Shown one piece after another: positions 11,579-23,861 of a DNA stretch of 64,000 nt (within the stretch, counting starts at the first letter, position 1; each line of letters begins with the position of its first letter). The position numbers and the translations under genes were made by a program. This DNA comes from Cadophora sp. MPI-SDFR-AT-0126 (taxonomy: Eukaryota; Ascomycota; Leotiomycetes; Helotiales; Ploettnerulaceae). The stretch is taken from the NCBI GenBank assembly GCA_020747065.1, contig JAGMVK010000007.1:1364001-1428000 (forward strand), in the 5' to 3' direction. The notes beneath the pieces were generated by a model. That model did no database searches and was not told where the DNA came from. It saw nothing but the letters and a program-made list of their open reading frames with translations.

Positions 11579-12649
11579 TGTGGAAAAAGGCGTTGATGTT
11601 CAGATGTGCAAGATATAGAATGGTTGTTGGAGATGTGCTTAAAAGTTTTAGAAGTGTGTCAGAGGTTGTGAAGTAGAGATGAGATTTGCTGCGGGGGAAT
11701 TTGGTTTCTTTTTGTAGAGAATGAGAGCCTTTAAAGACGAGCGAATATGATGTACTGTACACCATAGCTGCCGAGCTTTGAAAAGCTCACAGTGTCGTCA
11801 CTGAGGCTGAGCGCAAGGAAAGCCAAGCCCGGGACCAGATGTGAATATTGATTTCTTGCATTTTTGAAGACATTCTGCTGCTTGGCTAGAAGCAGTCAGA
11901 CTCTGAACCTTTATCCAGCAGCCAATTCCGGAGGACGAAGCTAAACTAAAGCACCGCGCGAACCCAGCCAAGGAATAATACGTGATAAGTAGAGGAAGTG
12001 ACAGAGTAAAGCGGAGTGACGGCGGGATGGATACAGCGGTCTTTCAGCATTGGCAGCCATAGCCATCGTCAGATGGAAGACGCGATCTTTAAAGGGACCG
12101 TCAGCCAAGTGCATTTGGCGCTAAAGAGGCTCTTCGAAAAACCGCCAACCCAGAACGGGATTGAGCTTATTCTTCTCGACCCGAATTAGAGGCCCTTTAA
12201 TCCTCTGCCAAGAAATATTTTAGCATAATCCGAGGTCGACGAAGGTTTGCCATAACCCGTATTGGTGATCGTCGCGGGGTTTCCATCATCCGAATGCTGG
12301 GCGCTGCGTGTAGAAAAAGAAACATGAGAAATTGATAATCGCACTTGCGATGAAGCTGTAGGGCTTTCTGATGCCATAGGACACCTGACATATTTAGGCT
12401 TTCGTGTACTTCTTGGGCTCTGAATTGGCAGACCTCATAAGGGAAAGATCGCAAAGTATGCAGACGTTCAAGTCAAACCCACCTCAGGTTGCATTTTTTG
12501 GTCAATTTCAAAAGCGCAACTGAGGTTTGAGAAGGAATGCAACGCAGTGGCTGAGCAGCTTCCTGAACTCTATCACTGTCTTTGTCCAGCGGCGTAGTGC
12601 AACTTCCCGTTCTGTATGCCGTTCGAGAGCCTTGGTAATTTTCCTTATT
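11579..12649. other. Intergenic, CHRD gene promoter and SAM35 3' side
   Basis: About 1.07 kb. The short minus-strand open frame at 12508-12843 is a shadow and read-past of the SAM35 last exon in another frame. I see no independent gene, RNA or repeat. Confidence 0.55.
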
Positions 12650-13703
12650 TCATGATCCGCCGTAATATCTGACAAGTAGCCTTTCTCGGTGTTGTACAAG
12701 ATTGTCACGGACTCTGAGCGCACGGCACAGCTTCTTCTCTTTCCACCCCAGATTACCATCCAGTAGCAATTGTGTGTAAGCGAATACACTGGCATCAAAC
12801 AACGCTGGCTTGTCGCTTCCAAAGAACCAGGAGTCTTCTCCAAGCAGAATAGAGAGAGCCTCGAATGCCTTATCAGCTTCGCTGTATAAGTCGTCCGTAT
12901 CTATAATCGGTGCGTGTTTCAGAAGTTCCGCCTCGGCCGCACTTCGCAATTGATGTGATATCGACGCACGAACAATCGGATTCGTCGAAGTTGAAGCGAT
13001 ATAGAGTGGGTAGGCAACCGCGTCGAAGTTCAGGGGCTCTAGGTAGAGTGTAAAAAGCTGGATAGTGGTCAGAAAAAGCACACGAAGCTGCAGATACGGC
13101 TGCACCTACCCAAGCATTCCGTATCCGGTGATCCAGTAGAGACTGGTAAGCTGAATATCGCATGCTAGGGGACTCCTCAACGATGCCCCCGTGTTCTGAG
13201 GCAAATTTGACAAATTTGTTTGAAGGCACGGGGAGGACCGATTCTTGTAAACTGTCTGAGCTGCGTACTGCGGGAAGAAGAAATGGCAGAGCGCCGGTAG
13301 GAGAGGCGTGGTTATTTGAAGAGACGAGGCGGTGGTCAATTCCTGCAATGTTCAGGAAAGTCTGCAAGCTGTTAAACCTCAATGACCCTGATCAAAGCCG
13401 AATCAGACTTACCTGCCACTTCAGACAGCTGGGATTGAAAGATGGTCTCCCCGCAGCAGCATCTTGACCTTTACTGAATACATAGAGACTTGGTATCCTC
13501 GCAGACTTTGGCGCACGTTGTGGGAGCGGATTTGATGGATATACCACGACTGGTACCAGGTCGAATAGCTTCTTGATGGGAGCTGGAATTGAAAAGATCT
13601 CTCTCACTTTCCCCGTCTGTCGTGCCAAAGACGTCTGAGTATCATCGCTGGAAGTCTTTTCGTCGTCTGTTTTGGCCTTCTCGGAAGTTCTTTTTGGCGG
13701 CAT
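12650..13703 (-). CDS. SAM35: Mitochondrial SAM complex subunit SAM35 (metaxin-like)
   Basis: Three exons, 13703-13413, 13361-13110 and 13057-12650, with 51- and 52-nt introns, give 316 residues. Conserved stretches are LFDLVPVVVYPSNPLPQRAP, SFNPSCLKWQ joined over the first intron to TFLNIAGIDHRLVSSNNHAS, then PSGALPF-like PTGALPFLLP, and a GST-C/metaxin-like helical C-terminus (DKAFEALSILLGEDSWFFGS, then DASVFAYTQLLLD). This matches fungal Sam35/Tom38. In yeast Sam35 sits on the cytosolic face of the mitochondrial outer membrane with Sam50 and Sam37 and recognises the beta-signal of beta-barrel precursors. There is no transmembrane span or presequence, as expected. The N-terminal MPPKRTSEKAKTDDEKTSSD is charged and variable. 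The stop at 12650 follows NLVQHRERLLVRYYGG, a typical family ending. Confidence 0.88.
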
Positions 13704-15171
13704 TGGGAGGAATTGGGGGATTTATCCTGAGTATGCGCGTCGCGACTTTCTACTACACAATGGTTTCGGATTATTCTGCTAGCTGTGACCGCTTTCGGAG
13801 CCACGGCACCCTTCTCCGAACTTTATCCCGAGGCTGAGCGACACAGGGCTTGTCAGTGTCAAGTCATTCCCACAATACCCTCACTGTGCTTCTTGATCGA
13901 TCGGACTTTGTAGAATCGAAGAACCGCGTAATTATCCTATGAGGTTTGACGTTGTTATTGTTTCTTTGCGGGAGAGGCTCTAAGTTATGACTTTTGCCGA
14001 AAAGGAATCAAGTTGATTGATGGCGTCACTGCTTTCACAAGCCCAGATGATGCTACAGATTTCCCCCCTCTCTCTCCCCGTCTCTTCCTCTTCTTTTGGC
14101 AAAATATATTACGTTTTCAAACCCTTTTCAGTTCATTGTCCATTTTCTCATCATTGCTGATCTTGATTTCTGGCAGAGCCCTGCTAATGATCTTCAACAC
14201 CCTTTGATTTACATATCTGACGGGGTACTTTAAGGCTGAAAACCCCTGCTTGAGGGCAGTCAGTAGAGGTCGGTAGTGGGGTGATGCCCACGTTTCTCGG
14301 CCTCATTAATTGCCTCAATCATGCAAGGCGAAATCGTGTCAACGATGCTATCAGATGTTCTCAAATATCAAGTACATAATGCCACTTCATTGCAACATTT
14401 TGAGGCATGGATCGTCTGCTTCAGACCTGGCTGGCTGGTACCTCGAGCCCTCAGAAATCGCTTCGACAGATCTGCGACTCTATGCCCAATCTTGGCCAGT
14501 CTAGCCTCCACACTTCTCTCCAGACAAGCGTAAGCGTGGGGAAAATCACAGCACAGACGAGGGCGGGATTCTGCCCGTACTGTACATGTCAGGGCTGTCT
14601 GTGACGCTGCATTCGGCGATGCGCGCCAACTGATACCGTCAGACAGCGCCTCCATACATCCTGCAATGCATCCGCTTGATGCGGCGTCTTGCCAGCAACT
14701 CCTTTCTCCTTCTTGCCTTGATAATCTAAACCGCCTTGTATTTCTCCATATTATCTTGCATACTCGCACGACCTCGGCCTTTTTCACCCAGCAGCACTGC
14801 GGAGCAATAGTATTTCTGAGTCAAGTGAAGCGTCTGTGAATGTCAAAACCCCGGCACCGCCCTCCACTTTAGCCTGATCCATTCCGGCGTCAACCCGAGG
14901 TCCATAAAGAGGCAAACACACGACTGCCTTTTCCTAGATTACTTGTTATCGTCCGTCGCACGATTACTTCTTCCTTCGCCAAACCTCATATCACCTCACC
15001 TCACCTAACTCCTCCCACAAACAGTCCCTGGGACATCTTCCTTTACAAGTCTCTAGAAGCGCAAGGTTCATTCGAGTTCCATCTTCGGCTGCTTTTCCGC
15101 CAGCCTCGAGGATAGATATACCGAGTTGTCCTCGACCCCACCACGCTCTCATCTTCACCTTAAAGTCAAAG
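13704..15171. other. Large divergent intergenic region
   Basis: Roughly 1.5 kb between SAM35 (-) and a small plus-strand gene. The open frame at 14368-14787 (-) lacks an ATG start and any domain. A pyrimidine-rich CACCTCACCTCACCTAACTCC tract near 14992-15012 precedes the small gene and resembles transcription-start regions elsewhere in the window. Confidence 0.5.
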
Positions 15172-15450
15172 ATGGAAGCACCACTTTCCTCTCCCCGTCT
15201 GCCCTCGCAGAACCAAGGCTCATACTTCTCCTCTGCGAATTCTTCCACTCAGTCCAGCGGTCCAACATCCGCACCACAGTCCCAAACTCAACAACACCAA
15301 CAACAACAGATACCACAACCTCCTCCAGTACAACCTCGCACAAATGACACAACTTCGCCCTTCCTACGAGACTTCAACTTGGTAGCCGAGGCAGCGAAAC
15401 GGGCACAAATGGCATGTCTCATGCGGGATTTGGAAGGTGTGGCGATTTGA
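15172..15450 (+). CDS. Small Ser/Gln-rich hypothetical protein
   Basis: An intronless 92-residue frame. The first 60 residues are Ser, Gln and Pro rich (QTQQHQQQQIPQPPPVQPRT), while the last 30 (SPFLRDFNLVAEAAKRAQMA, then CLMRDLEGVAI) form an amphipathic helix-like segment that looks conserved and suggests a true gene. I do not recognise a named family. ATG context is good (AAAGATGG) and the pyrimidine-rich leader supports transcription. It might regulate through the C-terminal helix, but there is no evidence for a function. Confidence 0.6.
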   Translation: MEAPLSSPRLPSQNQGSYFSSANSSTQSSGPTSAPQSQTQQHQQQQIPQPPPVQPRTNDTTSPFLRDFNLVAEAAKRAQMACLMRDLEGVAI

Positions 15451-17512
15451 TGTGGAGAGAAGGAAGTGGACTTTTCGGTCCATATTCGGTCGGGAGGAAT
15501 TTCGGGATGAAGAGGGGCGAGATTGAAGATTAAAGATAACCGCCTTTCAATGCGGGTCAATACTAGGCTGGGGACTGCTTGAAGGCAACCAGCGAGCGAT
15601 TTGAAGAGTTTCTGTCAGCCGGAGCTCGAATGCGTGTTCAAATACTATGAACTTTCCTCTGATTTTGCGGAGCACATGCGACAGAGGACTGGTCGACTGG
15701 TCAGTTTAGAAGGAAGGAAAGTCACTCTCGTTCGATCCACACGGAAAGAGGAGGGATTAAGCGACAACAATCGTGCGATCACTGCAGCATATCAAGGCGT
15801 TGTGTATTTTCAGTGGGTATCATGGCGTTATGGGGACATATATCAAATCAGCGCCACTTTTTCTTTTCTTCACGTTTTCATGTTTTAGTATGATCTTCCA
15901 GCCAGGGAAGAAGGAAGGAGACATGCCATTCTTCAGGAGAAGGGATATAAAGATAGTCAGCAGAAAAAGGCGATAACGTGTTACTAGACGCTAGAATCAC
16001 TACTAATGCAAGACTTCAATCTTCAGAATTTTCACATTCAATCTTTGCTAGGACCAAGTGTTAAAACTCCACGACATTTTGACTGCTGAAGATCTCATAT
16101 TTCGTCCTCGCACAACATGGTCAAAGAAGTGTACATTCACTTGCTCGAGACAATCTGTGTAACAATTGCATGTGAACAACGAATTCTGTCCTCTGCCTCA
16201 AGCACCCCTAACCCTTGCATGATTCTCATTCATCTAACCGACTACATTTTGCAAGTAGCTGCATCAACCTAGTCTCTACAGACCAACAGCACTAAGTACC
16301 CTTATCCTTACGAACTTTAAAACTCTGTCCTTTTCGCCTTGTGTCCCTCTCTAACCTGAATGTTGGAAGCTATCTCACAAGAAATTTGTCTAAGCGACCT
16401 GCTCTTTTTGGATCCTTGCATCGATCTTGTATCGCTCTTCCCGCAAGGTGAAATACAAAGCTGGTATCACCCCAACTCTGCAGGTTTTGCAGACCGTTGC
16501 ACTAAGGATCCTTGCCATGAAATTTTCAAGCCCCTTGTTACAGCCATTGCCCTGTTGCTCAAATCAATCTCTTCTCAAAATCGGTTCTTTGATCCGAATT
16601 GCCAGATTTCAGGAGTTTGTATCTGAATACCTGCACACTGAGTCTGAACGTCTGGACCTGCCAAATTAACGATACCGGTTACAGTAGACGGAAGCCTAAT
16701 CACATTTGTACAGGTTCATCAGATACTGATGTCTTCTCATCCCGTCTGAAATCATCCCAGATGTTCTCCCCCGTTTGTACTTGTGTGAACTAGTTCAAGA
16801 GGACAACATGCAATATTCCAGTAGAAGTCAAAGAAAACCCATAACGTAAATAACCGATGTTGTGCAAACGAAGGTCAGTCTGGTAGCTTTCTTCCTCGCT
16901 TTCCCACAATCCTGGCAACTTCACATGTGAGACCACAAATCCATCTCGAACTCGATGCATCCTAACGTCAACGAAGTAAGAAAGATAGAAGAAGCGACGT
17001 GCAGTAGTGTGGATGTATTCCTATCATCAACATCTAGGTCGCATTGAGCGATCAAGGACAAGCACATGCTATTTATCCATCATCCAACCTAGCAACGTGC
17101 AACGCAGCCAGCCAACCAACGAGGCGCCAGCCAGCTAGAAGCTCAGCAAGGCAAAAGGTTCAGCCAGAAACACCTGTACACCCAGTCTAAGCTACGCAGC
17201 GTAAAGGTCCGTCAAAATCAGACCATTCCACAATCTCGTGAAGCCAATGGAAACGCGCCGCAAAAAGCCAGAACAAGAGAACCCCAGCCCAGCCTTGCGT
17301 GCTTGCTCGCCAGAACCCCATCCCAGACAGACCCGGCCGACTACCTGTAAGACTAAAAACAAAGAGGGAGCGAGTCAGATCCAGTACACCGTATCCACAA
17401 TTTATGCATGCTAGAGCAGAGAGAAAGGAGAAAACCGAACGCCGTTGAAGTATATGTCTTCTGTGAGTAAGAATTCGAATCGCTATCCGCCGAAGTTCTG
17501 CAAAAGGGCTTT
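15451..17512. other. 2-kb region without a supported gene
   Basis: Only short overlapping open frames in several phases are present, for example 15601-15888 and 16360-16626, none with domains, signal sequences or consistent splice extension. The base composition is not unusual. It contains the 3' ends of the small gene (+) and of VID30 (-). A non-coding transcript cannot be excluded from sequence alone. Confidence 0.5.
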
Positions 17513-20500
17513 CTATATATATGCGTCATTGGTGGGTTTGACCTTGACGAAGTCGTCTATGCTGACGAAAGCACCAGGACCGCCAGCTTCTCCGAGCTCT
17601 TCGAGAAGGACAGTACTCTGTTGAATTAGCTTTTCGAGGGCAGCAGTCGATGATTTGCCAAGAGATACTGTCAATAATTAGCCTCCAAGAACGACGAAGG
17701 TCCCATAGTTTGAACTTACGTAGGATGGCAGAGTTAAGCTCCTCAGCGACTGCTGCTCGTCCACTGGGGTCAAGCAGATGAGCTACCTCTTTGGCATTCA
17801 GTGGATCTGTATACGCCATCAATGCAAATGCCTCTTCCAAAGCCTTGCCAATTTCTCTCCGTGGATCATCTTTGTACTCTGCTTGGAGGTCTTGACCATA
17901 TTTCAAGGTGTCTTGCAACAGTCTTTGGTACTCCATGTGGTTCTCAGGAGAGTCCTCTGTATCCATCCGGTCCCAGATATTGGCCTGATTTTGATGATCG
18001 TCAAGATCCATTCCCTGAGCAACCTCGTCATACCAGTCTCCACTATGACCATTGCTCTTTTTGATACCGTTCGAGTGAGTCGAGTTCTGCATCTCCGCGC
18101 CTTGGCGAATCATCTCGATGAATCTGAAAATACGTCAGTATACATATTTTACCTGGAGGATGATTCCCAAGACTGAGATTAAGGCAAGTACCTTCTACAT
18201 TTCAGTCGAAACGAAACATGCTCGTTATCCTTCAAGACATTCGGATAAAAGGCATGGGTGTATTTGAGAGCTCTCTCGATATCTCCCTCCAGTACTGCTT
18301 TCCGGATCCCTATATTGATATTAGTTAAAGTAGCCTTGTGCACCTGTTGCCAGCAAACCTACGTTGTCGATGGCCTGCATCTTCGTCCTCTTTCACGTCG
18401 ACACCACCTACGATGGCATTGGGGTCCAAACTCAGTGCTTTCTTTTCTGAGTAGACTTCTTCCGCAAAAGCTCTGGCAGTTTCGACATAGCCGTCATGGG
18501 TGAGAAACTGGAGAACCTGCGAAGGCGAGTCAGCTTAGCGAGGGTTGACGGTAAGAGCCTCGTATAGACATACTAATGACTGGATCAGATCGGTCTCGCT
18601 CAGAGGCGGCGCAAGCTTGACAGTGCTGGTCATCTCGATCTGTTGTCTTATTTGCTTTCTTTCTTGCTGTTTCCCAAAGTCAGTCATTATGCTCACATCT
18701 CTCGGTCTCGGCAGCGAATCCCTGAGGGGTAACGGAGGCGGTGAGTTCTCGGGGCTGTCGTCTCCTAGTCCGCGCCACCTGGAGTTTTGGCTTAAAAGAT
18801 TTGAGATCCTGGCGCCCCGTCTCAATAGGTTGTCTATTCTGATATCGTTGTCCAGTCCTCTGAAACGGTCCATTGCTGCTCTATTCCTGGCAATTTCAGC
18901 AAGCAGACTGTCGGCCGAGACCGTCGTTGGCTCTCCATCGTTCGACCCTAGGTTGCGGAGTGAGTCCTCTTCAGTCGCCATCTGGGATCCGACAGCTGCA
19001 AGTGTTGGGAACAGCTCTGCACTTATACGATCTCCTAGATCATCCAGGGCACGTTCACTTGCAGCAATTCGACTCCAATGGATGGCGCGGACCGGGCTTG
19101 TGGATGCTAGCAACGATGCTCGATGCTCATCAATACCCGCTGCAATACGTATCATATGCCGTTCAGTATTATTCAATGTCCTCCTCCTGAACTGTCTTTC
19201 CAAAGTCTGGAGCAGTAGTGTCGTACGAGCGCTCCTAGGAGGATTCTCAATCACTGGCTCCCCCAGATTGAAGAAGAAGTCAATTGCAGTGGAACTCGTC
19301 CTTTCCGCCTGCCAAGTCCCGTTGGGAGCCGCTATGGTGCTTATTGAACCAGGTGAGGTTGAGATCAACGGAGGTGGCTCGTCGTCTGAATCTTCTTGCT
19401 CGTCAAGTCGTAGAGAAGCCACGGCTGACGTTCCGGGATTCGATGCTTGTAGCGGTGCTTGAAGTCCAGAAATATTCGAACCAGCTGGGTAGGGATTGCT
19501 GCCGATGGAACCAAGAGAATTTTGGGGATAAGAAAATTGGTTACTTGCCGACATCATGCCATCTATATCAAAGACAAATGGACTTTGCCCAAAATTTACT
19601 CGGATGTGCTCTCCCGACTTCTTCATGCCCACCGAGGGATAGAGTTTCTCCTTGTTGATATCACGGAAGGCGGTACCTTCGCGTTATTAGCAAAGATCCA
19701 GGCTTTCAAATTTGGCAGCGGCGAACCTAGATGATCTCCATTTTTCGTAAAGAAAGCAGAATTCGATCTGAAATTTATGCCACATCCTATAATATCTCCA
19801 GCGTTAAATGGTGGCCCATAGTGTTTACCTGAGCTGTTACAGCAGAACGAGTGGCCGTCATCTCCGTGATAAGCCCAAGACTCTGGTTCCCATCCAGGTA
19901 ATCGCGAAAGTGGAACGTTCTTGCTTGAGAAACCGATACCAATAGAGCTCCTGCAGGCGGAATTAGAAACGTAGCTTCTGAGATCTTCCAAAAAAAAAAA
20001 AAAAAAAAAACATACTCTTCTCTCTTTCTAGATATTATCGTAACCTCAAAATAGTATATTCCACACTGAGGAGGCATATGATGATCCGCCCGTATAGCAC
20101 AAGCCTCCAGATCTCGGTCCCGGTCAGATTTTGGACCCGTGAACTTGACTTCTTGCCCATCTGACAAGACGTCCAACCCTCCATACTTGTCTTGAGTGTT
20201 CCATCTTGACGGCAAGGGAGCCAAAGCTTCGTCGTCGGCCGGCGGAGCTTTCTCAATCAAGTCATAGGTCATGCCTCGATGTGAGGGAGCGATCTTTGTG
20301 TGTAGATTTACGCTACTGGCACTTGTCGAGAGAGAGCCTGGCTGGGATGACTGCGTTGAGTGCCCTTCCTTATGTGCCGCAACCTTCGCCCTATGCACAT
20401 CCTCCAACCGCTGTACATATTTCGACCCCTTGAGATATGATGGCGTGAAGAACTGATCTCCGTTCCCGGTACCAAGACCACCATACCCATACCCATTAAC

Positions 20501-20824
20501 CAGAGGTCCAAAAGCGCTGGAGAAACTTGGTAACTGTCCGCCCCAGCCCCAAGACCCAGAGCGCCCATGCGTTCCCCCATTTGTATTGAAGCCAATATCG
20601 TATGCTCGAGAATCGTGTCGCGAGTGGCCGCTCAGGTTATGGTAGGAGGTATAGTCGTAGCCTGGGTCGGCTTCTGGGTGCGCTAGATGGGCAAATGCGC
20701 CTGATCTCATCACCTGCGAGTACTGATGAGGGCTTCCTACAGCTGCACCAGAAACGACTGAGGCATAAGATGATCTTCGTGGCATGAACCCGGACGCCCC
20801 AGTTGGCATGTTGGAGCTTGACAT
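17513..20824 (-). CDS. VID30: GID/CTLH E3 ligase scaffold Vid30/Gid1 (RanBPM homologue)
   Basis: Seven exons: 20824-20016, 19977-19727, 19676-18574, 18516-18363, 18309-18192, 18123-17720, 17667-17513, giving about 997 residues. Order: low-complexity N-terminus; SPRY ~240-420 (PPQCGIYYFEVTI, WEPESWAYHGDDGHSF, GDIIGCGINF, AFFTKNGDHLG, KLYPSVGMKKSGEHIRVNFG); long disordered linker; LisH across intron 3 (SETDLIQSL then VLQFLTHDGYVETARAFAEE); CTLH (IRKAVLEGDIERALKYTHAF, NVLKDNEHVSFRLKCRR) and CRA to the end. In yeast Gid1/Vid30 is the scaffold of the GID ubiquitin ligase that targets gluconeogenic enzymes. Introns are 38-68 nt; the first is only 38 nt with a poly-T tract, and the second has donor GTTCGC. 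The true N-terminus is uncertain: a conserved-looking open frame continues upstream of the ATG at 20824 to about 20966. Confidence 0.92.
19990..20010. repeat. Poly(A)/poly(T) run of 21 inside a VID30 intron
   Basis: Twenty-one consecutive A on the plus strand, poly-T on the transcribed strand, occupy more than half of the first VID30 intron (19978-20015). The run probably varies in length. Confidence 0.95.
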
Positions 20825-22849
20825 TTCGAGGCACTCAAAAGCGTCTGTCTTGGGCTCTTGGTCGGCTGTCAAGGGTAGAAAATTCGCAGAAATGGTAGGA
20901 GTAGGTGATTCGTAAACGGTCGCTAGTTCTGTGAGTGTCGAAGGCGCCCTCAGATCAAGGCCGGACTATCGTGGGGGGTAGTTGGCGTGGTGAATGTTGT
21001 TTCATGGCCAGAAGACAGCGGTAGATTCAGAATAGATCACGGATAGCTCTACCAAAGCTGCAGACTAGCATATGCGTCCATCTGGAAATGTTATCATTTG
21101 GGGAAGTTGAGAGTTCTGGGACAGATTAGGAACATATCATGAATGATGAGGTGCTGGAAGACCGATGCGGTTGCGGTTGCGACTAGCTTACCTCAGTGGG
21201 TCTGATCACGAGACAGTGCGAATGACATATTCCATTCCCAACAGAAGCTATGGGACTTACAACATTTTGAAGGAAGCTTATTTTGTATCCGGATTTTTGC
21301 TAGTGAATTATTACTTCTAATTACATTATGTTGGTCGACTATTCTCTAGTCTGCATGCCGGCCTTGATAACCCCCAGCCATCGGATGGACCCTTGAAATC
21401 AGAGAACGACCAACTTGCAAAGTCCTACTGACTATACTTACATGTTCCATCTTGGAGAGAGAAAAAAAGCTTTGTCTCTATTTTTACCTTCATCTTCATT
21501 AAATGCCACTTCATTTCGGCTGAAGCTGACTTGTTGCTTATATTGAATCTCGAGCAGCCAGCATAGCATCGCTTCCTCTGCAATCCAGATCAAGACCAGA
21601 CCAACAGCCCAAGATGTCCTCTAGTCCACAATTACCCTTAAAATCACATTAACTCTCAAGGATCAAGCTTCGTTCAATATATTTATTAGCTTCCTCGAAG
21701 TCTCAGAGTCAATTACTTATACATGTCGTCGTCTAAATCCAAACATGTTCTATAGATCCAGCAGCAGGTGCATATTGACGAAGCTACGCAACCATACTGG
21801 AGCAACTTGAGAGCTCGCCAGTAGTACCTTTTAAAATTGAGCAATACATGTACTAGAATCCATTCAATCCACCCGTACGACTGCTCCAAGTCAGACGAAT
21901 TTTTCGCTCACTAAGCATAGTCCCTCTTTAGAAAAGAAGATCAGGAACTGGTCGTCTTTCCTATCGTGAATTTGACACGCACTTGTCTGTCTTCAAGATG
22001 CTGAATGTTTTTTGAAAAGAAAACGGACGAAGAGTCTGATGCAACTGAATCTCAGAGTTACATGAATGAAAAAAAATAGTCTCCAAAGCGAATGGAAGCC
22101 CAGAAATCTCACACTGAGTCTGAACCAAAAATATTCCATACAAATTAAACGGATCTGTCACTCAATTGCAGGTCTCCCGTGAGTCTGAATGAACAAAGGA
22201 ATGCATTGAGTAAAGTCAGATGAACCGGTTCAGGGAAAAAAAAAGACTTTGCTCAAGAACTTTGGCCTACCAGAACAGTGCAGAATGAAGAATAGCCTTG
22301 AAAGGCTAAGGGAAATTTGAAGCAGGCACATTGTTATAGAATTAGATCTGAAAGACAAGAGAGAATTCTTTCCTTCTCTCTCACCATGAACCGGATAATT
22401 GTGAAGTGAGAGTGTCGAACTTGACAGTAAAGAGATAAATCCGCCCAACACCCTCGAGGAATATGCTTGCTTTTATGCTTGAGCACTGATACAGCGATGT
22501 GGTTCTATAGTACAATGCGGCCATCGCCAATACCAATTCCAGTCGGTGCCAGAACCAAATGGGAAAACGCCATGATCGCCATTCCAGTTCACTCAGAGCA
22601 CCCATGCTGTTGAATATCAACGCCCCTAGTTTTTCCCATGCCCGTAAAAAGACTTCCCATGCGGTGGGAAGAACAGAACTCCCAAGTAATCCTCTAAATA
22701 CTCGAGACCGGGCCGAAGTCATCTGTAGAAGAGATTCTGACCACATTACCTGCTCCGTTCCACCATGTATAACAAAGTTGTTTTTGTTGTTGGAAATTAT
22801 GTACTGATACACTGCTGAAGGAAAGAAATCTATCATCGGAATGTATCCT
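20825..22849. other. VID30 upstream region and IES4 downstream region
   Basis: About 2 kb. The part from 20825 to ~20966 may code for the VID30 N-terminus. A 16-codon upstream frame starts at ATG complement 21003-21005. A tiny first exon (21265-21261, ATG TT before GTAAGT) is a candidate start for VID30. The rest, 21270-22849, has no supported gene; the minus frame 22381-22950 overlaps the IES4 end and has no domain. Confidence 0.5.
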
Positions 22850-23861
22850 TTAGACGGAAGCCTCGACGGCAGGAGCTGGTGTGACAGGTGTGGCCGATGA
22901 GGGTGGTGGAGGGAGAGATGGGGCAGGCGATGAGACAAGGTTGCTGACATTGCTTTTCATATCGACATCGACACCATTATTGCTCTTCTCACTCTTTTCG
23001 CTCTCCATCTGACTGTTGTCCTTGTTCTCCTTGCTGCTACTGTCCCCTGATGTAGAGCTTTCGGAGTTGGCTTGAACAATGATTCGTGGTGGTGCGGTCC
23101 ATCGTGGAATCTCCCAGACGACTCCAGTGAAGCTCTTCAACTTGAACGAGCCCTTCTGCCACTTGCGGCATGGTTTTCCTGATCGATCGAGTGCGCGGAG
23201 ACCGGCATTGATGGCACCTTGGTTGGCTTTTGGTCCGAGTTTGTGAGCTGCGGTGCCATTTGCGGCTCGAGGAGCGCTGGCCGAGTGATCGATTGAACCG
23301 TCCTCCCTGTTGAACAATACATTAGAAAATTGATTTTCATAGATGACTGAAAGTTGAGATGCGATGGCATGGACAGTGTGATGATAGATGATGCATTGAA
23401 GGCGCGACTTGGGAGGGACCTGGAATTTGTACTTACAATCTTGCCTTCTTCTTTGGACCTGGCTTGCCTCGAGGCTTAGGAAGACCATCGGGACCTAGAG
23501 CTGGACCAGATCTCTTAACACCTCTCTTCTTGACGACTTCCGTAGGAGGTGGCATCGAGGAAGGGACAGGAGTGCTCGCAGCAACAGGAGTATTGGCGGC
23601 AGACTCGGAGGGAACGTCGCCATTCGAGCTGGTTGCGACGGGCAGTGTATTCGAGATGGTTGACGATGATTCCTTTGATGGAGATTCCTCCTTCTCGATC
23701 TTCGCAACCTTTTCCTCGGCGACCGGAGCAGGTTCGAATCGTTGGAGCTGTGTGGGCGACAGCTTCAACGTAACAATCATGCTCGCCTTTGAGGATTTTC
23801 TTCGGCCGCCAGCAGCAGCAGTTGTCTTGGTTGAGGGTGGCATGGTGGTCGTGGGCTTCAT
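22850..23861 (-). CDS. IES4: INO80 complex subunit Ies4-like
   Basis: Two exons, 23861-23437 and 23306-22850, with a 130-nt GTAAGT...CAG intron, give 293 residues. The N-terminal KASMIVTLKLSPTQLQRF, the basic KPRGKPGPKKKARL joined over the intron to EDGSIDH, and the core KLGPKANQGAINAGLRALD followed by KPCRKWQKGSFKLKSFTGV and WEIPRW match fungal INO80 subunit Ies4. Ies4 is a nuclear component of the INO80 chromatin remodeller, and in yeast a target of the Mec1/Tel1 checkpoint kinases. The linker between motifs is Ser/Thr/Pro/Val rich, and the tail is Ser/Glu then Pro rich (APSLPPPPSSATPVTPAPA). The gene lies between VID30 and the CHY/RING gene, all on the minus strand, with 1.4 kb upstream. 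Confidence 0.82.

Noticed and set aside
14368..14787. 139-codon minus-strand open frame
   Set aside because: No ATG at the start, Cys/Arg-rich composition typical of a random frame, no domain.
22381..22950. 189-codon minus-strand open frame overlapping the IES4 end
   Set aside because: Begins inside the IES4 coding exon in another frame and has no conserved motif.
23731..23741. GGTTCGAATC-like tRNA B box
   Set aside because: It lies inside the IES4 coding exon and no A box or cloverleaf can be folded around it.
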